Part shown: piece after piece, positions 16,692 through 64,000 of the stretch
How positions within the stretch are numbered: the stretch's first letter is position 1
Layout of the letters: the number at the start of each line of letters is the position of its first letter
Assembly (NCBI RefSeq): GCF_050624435.1
Contig: NC_134535.1
Coordinates: 125,909,731 to 125,973,730, forward strand
From: Tenrec ecaudatus
Lineage: Eukaryota; Chordata; Mammalia; Afrosoricida; Tenrecidae
Reading direction: 5' to 3'
DNA length: 64,000 bases
Notes under the pieces: model-generated
What the model saw: only the letters and a program-made list of their open reading frames with translations
Told to the model about the DNA's origin: nothing
Database searches by the model: none
Position numbers and translations under genes: made by a program

Positions 16692-17720
16692 TTAAATCAT
16701 TTTATTGGGGTTCATACAACTCTTCTCACAATCCATACATACATCAACTGTGTCAAGCACATTTGTACATTTGTTGCCTCATCAGTCTCATAATATTTGT
16801 TCTGTACTTACGCCCTTGGAATCCGCTCCTCTTTTATTCCCCCTGCCTTCTGCTACCCCCTCCATAATGAACCCTTGATAATATATAAATTATTATTATT
16901 TTGTCATATCTTACACTGTCCGACATCTCCCTTCACACACTTGTCTGTTGTCCATCCCCCAGAGAGGAAGTTATATGTATATCCTTATAATCAGTTCCCT
17001 TTTTCAACCCCCCCATCCTTCGACCCTCTGATATTGACATTCGCAGCACTGGTCCTGAAGGAATCATCTGTCCTGGATTACCTGTGTTTCCAGTTCCTTA
17101 CCTGTACCAGTGTACATCCTCTAGTCTAGACAGGTCCGTAAGATAGAATTGGGGTTATGATAGAGCCGGGTGGCATTTAAGAAATAGAGGAAAGTTTTAT
17201 GTTTCATTGTTGCTATACTGTATGCTGACTGGCTCATCTGCTCCCGTGACCCTTCTGTGAGGGAATGTCCAGTTGCCTACAGTTGGGCTTTGGGTCTTCT
17301 CTATGCACTCACCCTCATTTACAATGATGATTTTTGTTGTTGTTGTTCTTTGATGCCTCATACCTTATCCCTTCAATACCTTGGGGTCACACAGGCTGGT
17401 GTGTTTCTTCCATGTGGGCTCACTTGCTTCTGAGCTAGATAAGCCGCATGTTTCTCTTCAAGCCTGTAAAACCACAAACACTGTATCTTTTGATAGCTGG
17501 GCACCATCAGCTTTCTCACCCCATTTGCTTATGCACCTGCTTTGTCTTCAGTGATTGTGTCAGGAAGGTGTGCATTCTGGGATACCAATTTAATAGAACA
17601 AGGTGTTCTTGCATTGAGTAAGTACTTGAGGGGAGGTCCAATGCCCATCTGCTGCCTTAGTAATAAACCTCTAAATATATATGCATGTAGATGTATTTCC
17701 CAATCATCCTATATAAATGC
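16692..17720 (-). repeat. L1-type 3'-end repeat (-)
   Basis: Starts AATCATTTTATTGGGGTTC and runs through the full reverse 3' region to near 17720. Confidence 0.8.
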
Positions 17721-17731
17721 AGCCTCCTCTC

Positions 17732-17825
17732 TCTTCGGCAGAAAGGCTGGTGGTTTCAAGCTGCTTACCTTGAAGGTCGAAGCCAGAGGTATCTTAACCA
17801 CGATGACACCAGAGCTACTGACAGG
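17732..17825 (-). repeat. AfroSINE-type fragment (-)
   Basis: Contains the GCTGGTGGTTTCAAGCTGC core of the reverse SINE. Confidence 0.55.
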
Positions 17826-17829
17826 ATAA

Positions 17830-18950
17830 AAACATCCTTACAAATATCTGTTTATTTATTCAAATACTAGTGTGGCATGATAACTTATTTAGAGGCGAAT
17901 TTTTTCTTTGCTGCTACAGAAAGAATGAAGAATCTGAAGAATGATGAATAAAATGTGATACTCTCTTTTCAACCCTTCCTTATAGAGTTAGACCTGGCAA
18001 CAGTGCATCCGCTGGGCTAATACACTGCTAGGTGCTTCATTCTTTAGGGCCAGGCCACACATCGTCAGACTCCTGAAAGACAGCCTAAATACAGATCTTT
18101 TGAGCTAATTCCAAGGCTAGGTGGGACTGAAGTGGATTTGTTGACATGAAAGAGAGTCACGGGTGACCCAGCACAGAGAAGGCAGGAGTTTGCCTCAGAT
18201 GGGGAACAGGAAGTCAAACTGGTTTTCAAGAAAAAGGCAATACCAATCTCGTCTTACCTGACTGTGTTTTCCTGTCTCAGGAAACAGCTGGAGGACACCA
18301 TTGGAGAATGTCTGTGAAGCGAGAGGTTTGTGCTGAAATTGCTGGCAATGCAGAGGAGGAGCTGGTCATTACCAGAACAACTGGAGAGGTTACTAAATTC
18401 TGGCTCATTCCCCAGAACTACCAACTCTCTGCCCATGTAATAAATTAAAAATTGATTGGTTAACTTAGCCCACTAGAACCTTGGTCAATAATTACAGGTA
18501 ATGTCTGTTGTGTTCAGTGTTTATTTGGCAGATCATTAAACAAATGTCCAATAACAATCATAACCATTGGTTCCTCCAATGCATCTCAGAGGCTGGGAGC
18601 TGGTTCCCTGTGCACCTTTATAACTCCTCTCTAACTCCTGTAAATGGGCATCACCACAGAGCTGTCCTGGTGTCTTCGTGACTTTCAGCTCAGCAAGCAA
18701 GCTTCCCTGACTTCTACTCGCAACCCATGTCTCTATTTATCCCAGGAGCTGAGCAAGCACAAACCCTGATAGGAAAGAGCATGTGTGTCATGAAAATGGT
18801 AGAAACTATGGGTGTGATTGCTTAGTGAAGATTTGACTCCCTGTGACTTGGCCTATGCACCCTAAGCAACAAATTCTGCAAATTGCCCTGTAGTGACCAT
18901 TTATGGGAATCCCAACCACTGCAAGAGGGCATTGACAAAGCCTTGTGTCA
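17830..18950. other. Intergenic DNA, unresolved
   Basis: No named repeat or SRCR coding seen. Confidence 0.45.
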
Positions 18951-18956
18951 TACAGA

Positions 18957-19152
18957 GGATCCCTGGTGATACAATGAGTTAAGCACTGGGCTGTTAACCC
19001 AAAGGTTGGTGGTTCAAACCCAGTAGTCTTTCCATTCTAGAGAGATGAGACTATCTGCTTCCATACATTTGCAGCATCAGAAGTCCTATGGAGCAGTTCT
19101 ATTCTTTCCTCTAGGGTCACTATGAGTGGAAACTGACTTCATGGCAGTGGGT
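18957..19152 (+). repeat. AfroSINE-type SINE (+)
   Basis: tRNA-related head (CCCTGGTGATACAATG..GGTTCAAACCC, box B-like) and tail GGGTCACTATGAGTGGAA. This family is diagnostic of Afrotheria. Confidence 0.8.
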
Positions 19153-19258
19153 CCAGAAATGGATGTATCCAATGAGAGAATAAGTGATTGGGTGGGCAGA
19201 TTGGAATTCATAATACGGCAATCTTTTCCTTTGTCTTGAAAAGAGGCAGCCTGTAAAA

Positions 19259-19451
19259 CAATGGTTCTCAACCTGTGGGTCTTAACCGCTTTGGGCGCTG
19301 AAGGACCTTTTCACAGGGGTCACCCAATACATAACAATAGCAAAATTATTGTTATGAATTAGCAATGAATATCATTTTATGGCTATGGGGGTCACCACCA
19401 CATGAGGAACTGTATGAAAGGGTCATGGATTAGGAATGTTGAGAACCCCTG
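19259..19451 (+). mobile_element. SPIN-like non-autonomous hAT element
   Basis: Inverted ends CAATGGTTCTCAACC and GGAATGTTGAGAACCCCTG enclose about 193 bp. The flanking 8-bp duplication CTGTAAAA is perfect (19251-19258 and 19452-19459). Confidence 0.85.
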
Positions 19452-19523
19452 CTGTAAAACATGCATGATTTGGAGTTGGCTGAGGAATTCAGGGGAGAGG
19501 TGTTGAATTCCACCTGCTGTAAT

Positions 19524-19697
19524 AGGAGCCCTAGTGATACAGTAGGTTATCCATTAGGCTGCTAACAACAAGGTCAGTGATTCAAACCCACCACTCCTAT
19601 AAAGATTTAAAACTTCAGAAACCCACAGGAGGAGTTCTGCTCTGATTTTTAGGGTCACTGTGAGTGGGAATCCACTCAATGGCAGTGAGTGAATGGG
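19524..19697 (+). repeat. AfroSINE-type SINE (+)
   Basis: GGAGCCCTAGTGATACAG head and GGGTCACTGTGAGTGGGAA tail. Confidence 0.75.
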
Positions 19698-19805
19698 ATA
19701 ATTGTCCTAAAATCCTCTGAACACTCCACTTGTTCAGGCATTAGCAACATTAATTGTGATAATCAAATGACAACTCACACTCTCTAGTGTTTAATTCTGT
19801 ACCAG

Positions 19806-20052
19806 GCACCAAAAATGAAATTCACTGCTATCAAGTCTATGCAGGTTCATAGCAACCCTATGGAAGAGGGTAGATCTGCCCCGTTGTGGGTTTCAGCAAC
19901 TTTTACTACTTTACAGAAGTAAAAAGCCTCATCTTTCTCTCAAGGAGCAGCTGGTGGTTCCAAACTGCTGACCTTGTGGTTAGCAGCCCAGTGCATAATC
20001 ATTATGCCACCAGCAGCAGCCCAATGTGTGATGCACTAAGCCACCAGGGCTT
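19806..20052 (-). repeat. AfroSINE-type SINE (-)
   Basis: Reverse text TCACTGCTATCAAGTC..AGCAGCTGGTGGTT..CCACCAGGGCTT. Confidence 0.75.
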
Positions 20053-20885
20053 TTGTGCCCTGTGCCACGCGTGGTTCAAAATCCTTCCATATGGAGCTTT
20101 TAAAGTGAGCGAAGGGTATTTGTTGAGAACCAAAAATGAGATGGATAATTTGTATCAAACTGTTTTCATTTCCAAACTGTAAATTGAGCCATCCTATTTA
20201 TTTAGAGGTTTGGTCAATGTCAGAAAAGGTTGTGCCAGTGGTCTAATTCATTTATATTAAAATAAAGGGTCAGAAGAGGAACTGTTGAAAAAGAGAACTC
20301 AGGAGAAAATAGGCACCCCTGTTCTAGTTTCTAAAACCTTATTGCTATGACTTCTGTTTTATAAAATGGGGGTTAATGTCATCACTAACATGTAGGCTGT
20401 CCCCCGACTGTAATCCAGGAGCAGGTAGTTTCTCCCTCAGTGAAATGTCTGTACCGGCCATTTTCTCTAAATGCAAGAAGCTCTCTGTGACGTGAGGGAA
20501 GAGAAGAAAGACAGACTTTTACTTGATCTCCACAAGGGCTCAGGATCTGGGACCTTCCCGAAGCTCCACTTAGCCGGAAGTGACAGGAAGAGGAAGTCTC
20601 CTGTATAAAGTCCAATGTCACCGTCCTTGTGATTCACGAGGGATTGTTCATTTTTCTAACCCCAATTTCCTGTTACCTAGCTTTTTATTGTTGCTCTTAG
20701 GCACTTCTCTGTAGCTATGACATTTTGGTTACTTGGGTTCAATGACACAGGAGACCTAGGTTGCAGTCAATGAAAACATAATTACTTGGGTCTAGGGCTA
20801 AGGAGAACAATCCTAGAGCCATGAAATTGATCCAAGCAGCTAAGCCAGAAGCCTGGGCTGTAGGGAGAAATGCTATATTTATTCT
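20053..20885. other. Intergenic DNA, unresolved
   Basis: Nothing recognisable seen. Confidence 0.45.
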
Positions 20886-20889
20886 TTTT

Positions 20890-21035
20890 TTCCAAATAAG
20901 ACCATTGTATTGGTGGCTCTAATACTTCTTATAACAATCAATACATCAATTGTATCCAGCATATTTGTATATATGTTGTCATCATTATGTCATTATTTTC
21001 TAAACATTTACGTTCTATTTGAGCCCTTGGTATCT
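20890..21035 (-). repeat. L1-type 3'-end repeat fragment (-)
   Basis: Reverse 3' end, diverged, about 145 bp. Confidence 0.65.
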
Positions 21036-21107
21036 AATTCAATTTTCTTTCTTCCTTTTAGATTTTTTTTGGCTTGGTTATTTTCTTTTTTGTTGTTGTT
21101 TCTTTTA

Positions 21108-21670
21108 AAGAATCATTTTATTAGGGGCTCATACAACTTTTATCACAATCCATACATACATCAATTGTGTAAAGCACATTTGTACATTCATTGCCCTCAT
21201 CCTTCTCAAAACATATGCTCTCCACTTAAGCCCTTGGCATCAGCTCCCCATTTTCCCCCTCCTTCTCTCCTCTGCCTTCCCTTATGAACCCCTGAAAATT
21301 TATAAATCATTATTTTTCATATTTTGCGCTGTCCGATGTTTCCCTTCCCCCACTTTTCTGTTGTCCGTCTCCCAGGGAGGAGGTTATATGTAGATCCATG
21401 TAATGGGTTCCCCCTTTCCAGCCCACCCTACCTCCACCCTTCCAGTATCGCCACTCACACCACTGGTCCTGAAGGGATCATCCGCCCTGGATTCCTGTGT
21501 TTCCAGCTCCTATCCGTACCAGTGTACATCCTCTGGTCTAGCCAGATTTGTAAGGTACAATTGGGATCAGGATAGTGGGGGTCGGGTGGGAGGAAGGTTT
21601 AGGACCTGGAGGAAAGTTCTATGTTTCATCGTTGCTACACTGCACACTGACTGGCTCATATCTTTTCTCT
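21108..21670 (-). repeat. L1-type 3'-end repeat (-), upstream of gene 2 promoter
   Basis: Opens AATCATTTTATTAGGGGCTC and stays close to the other copies. It ends about 150 bp before the CCAAT box. Confidence 0.8.
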
Positions 21671-21819
21671 ATCAGCCTCAAGAACAGAATGACACCCAAC
21701 ATCATGAAGTTTTTGCATCTCATATAAGGACATATTTTAGACTCGGCATCTAATTGGTGTTTTCATTTCATAAAGCTACTGTTACATGCCCTTGATGGCA
21801 ATGCAGATGTCTCATTGAG

Positions 21820-21900
21820 CTTCTATTGGTTCGGGAAGATGGTGATGTCAGGGCACGGGGCTATATAAAATCCCCTCCGTGCTTTACAAGCCGTGAGAAG
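21820..21900 (+). promoter_or_regulatory. Gene 2 core promoter: inverted CCAAT and TATA box
   Basis: ATTGG (inverted CCAAT) lies at 21825-21829, and TATATAAAA at 21862-21870. The TATA box is 93 bp upstream of the signal-peptide ATG, which places the start site near 21893-21900 and the 5' UTR at about 55-60 nt. A TGATGTCA element resembling a CRE lies at 21842-21849, between the two boxes. The promoter begins just downstream of a LINE fragment ending near 21670. The box positions are seen; activity is inferred. Confidence 0.7.
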
Positions 21901-21954
21901 AGCTGAGAGGACTCCTTTGCTACTTGGAGGACACGGAGGCAGCGACCTGAGGAC

Positions 21955-62745
<40,791 letters not shown>

Positions 62746-63076
62746 GTAATTTATTCATCTGAATTTCATACAATGCTTCTCAGTATTTATTGATGTGATT
62801 TTGTATTAGTTATTTGATTTAAATTTCAGATTGAGCCTACAAAACCTCTTTTCCCATGTTTTTCAGTTGTAATTGCGCTAGAGTCACTTAACTGCCTGCA
62901 AGGTAACGTCAACTCTTGATCCCCAATGAGGGTGATGGAGAGTGATAACCTCCAGGGTGAACAACAGCCAGAGTGATTTTTAGGCTTTGTTCTTGCTGAA
63001 AAGATCATAATTTTTCATAATCATCAGGATCCAAATCCGCAGTAGACATGCACAGTCAGTTTATATTAGGAATATA

Positions 63077-63220
63077 AAGGGGTATCCATGAAAAAGGAGA
63101 ATATACCTTTTTCCCTGTAGGCTAGCATTGAGAAACTCGTTCTGAATTAGTGCACCCTGTGGGTGCGCGGGGAATGTTCTCTCAGTGATTTTTTTTTGTA
63201 AAAGCAGTTTCACTTGAACC

Positions 63221-63264
<44 letters not shown>

Positions 63265-64000
63265 TGGCCAATTTAAGAAAACAGCATGTGGCAGTGACAT
63301 TTTGCTTTCTGCTTGGGAACATACGTGGGAAATGTTGTAATCTTGAACACAGCTTACAAGGTCTGCGCTATGGGAAAAACTCAAGTGTACAAGTGGTTTA
63401 TTCATTTCAAAAAAGGTGAAATAATGATTGATGACAAACCTCATTCTGGACATCTGATGAACTTCCCTAAAAGAGGAAAATGTAAATAAAATTTGTGCAC
63501 TTGTGTTTCAAGACCGATGATGGGCTATTGAAGAGATGGGGAAGTTATCTGGACTGTCTTGAGGCTCGGGTAAGCTTCCAATTTTAATGGAAGATTTGTG
63601 AATGAGAAGGATCACCGCTAAATTTGTTTCTGGGGTTCTGACTGACCAACATAAAGAGCATCGAGTAGAAACATACTGTGCTTTGAAAGAACAGCTCTGA
63701 AGAGACACAGACTTTTCCCCAAAGTCATTCCTGGTGCGATTCTTATGACCCCCAAAGCAAACATCAATCAAGCCAGTAAAGGACACCATCATCACCTCGC
63801 CCAATAAAGCTCATGAAGTGAAACCAAAGATCAAAAAGATACTCATTTGCTCTCTGATGTGAAGGGGATAGTGCATTTGGGCTTGGTTCCACCAGGTCAA
63901 AATGTTAATCAAGCATTCTATTTAGAGATTCTGAAAAGATTGCATAACAGTGTGTGACACAAAAGAGCCTGATTTGTGGCAGATGGGGCACAGGTTGTTT
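63077..64000 (+). mobile_element. mariner transposon (+), cut by window edge
   Basis: Nearly the same text as 1127-2020, including the MGKTQVYKWF-type helix-turn-helix frame and matching stops. About 50 bp left of its end (63027-63076) also match 1078-1126. A TG array has expanded inside it. Confidence 0.88.
63222..63263 (+). repeat. (TG)n microsatellite inside mariner
   Basis: About 21 TG units where the copy at 1279-1288 has five. Confidence 0.97.

Noticed and set aside
18240..18440. AATAAA preceded by an open reverse frame, possible small gene
   Set aside because: No splice or domain support on either strand.
18957..19152. tRNA-like box B motif as a tRNA gene
   Set aside because: It is the head of a SINE; no cloverleaf can be formed.

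Overview
The window is mammalian nuclear DNA. It has split genes with GT-AG introns, long introns full of retrotransposon debris, and no operon-like coding. The repeat set points to an afrotherian: tRNA-derived AfroSINE-type SINEs in both orientations, pieces of an RTE/BovB-class LINE of the afrotherian RTE1 type, and a very common L1-type 3'-end repeat whose 3' end reads GTATGAGCCCC..AATAAAATGATT. Four short hAT elements with SPIN-like ends (CAGTGGTTCTCAACC..) lie among them, one with a perfect 8-bp target duplication. SPIN plus AfroSINE together suggest a tenrec; this is an inference, not proof.

Two genes of the WC1/CD163L1 class (group B scavenger receptor cysteine-rich, SRCR, receptors) lie head to tail on the + strand. 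Gene 1 is entered near its 3' end. It has a linker exon (6600-6641), the membrane-proximal d'-type SRCR domain (6719-7033), a juxtamembrane exon, a transmembrane exon (7634-7771), cytoplasmic-tail exons with a YEDI tyrosine motif and a DKGKLL dileucine motif, and a last exon ending in a GYDDVEL-type C-terminus (stop 11066-11068), followed by AATAAA signals. All its internal introns are phase 1.

Gene 2 starts after about 10.8 kb of repeat-rich intergenic DNA. A TATA box (21862), an inverted CCAAT box (21825) and a signal-peptide exon (21955-22039) mark its 5' end. Its other exons found here are linker + d-type SRCR (48284-48376, 48454-48768), b-type SRCR (57632-57940), c-type SRCR (58031-58345), linker + d-type SRCR (59910-59993, 60098-60412) and e-type SRCR (62431-62745). 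The gene runs off the right edge, where a linker, d' domain, membrane span and tail would be expected by comparison with gene 1 and bovine WC1. No a-type N-terminal domain was found in the 26-kb first intron.

An almost identical mariner transposon, with about 50 bp of shared flank outside its end, sits upstream of the d' exon in gene 1 (1127-2425) and just after the e exon of gene 2 (63077 to the edge). This suggests that the two genes arose by duplication of a unit already carrying the transposon. The rest of the window is introns and spacer made of LINE, SINE, mariner and hAT remains, many nested. I see no tRNA, rRNA or other RNA gene and no CRISPR array. Repeat boundaries were read by eye and are approximate unless a target duplication is given.
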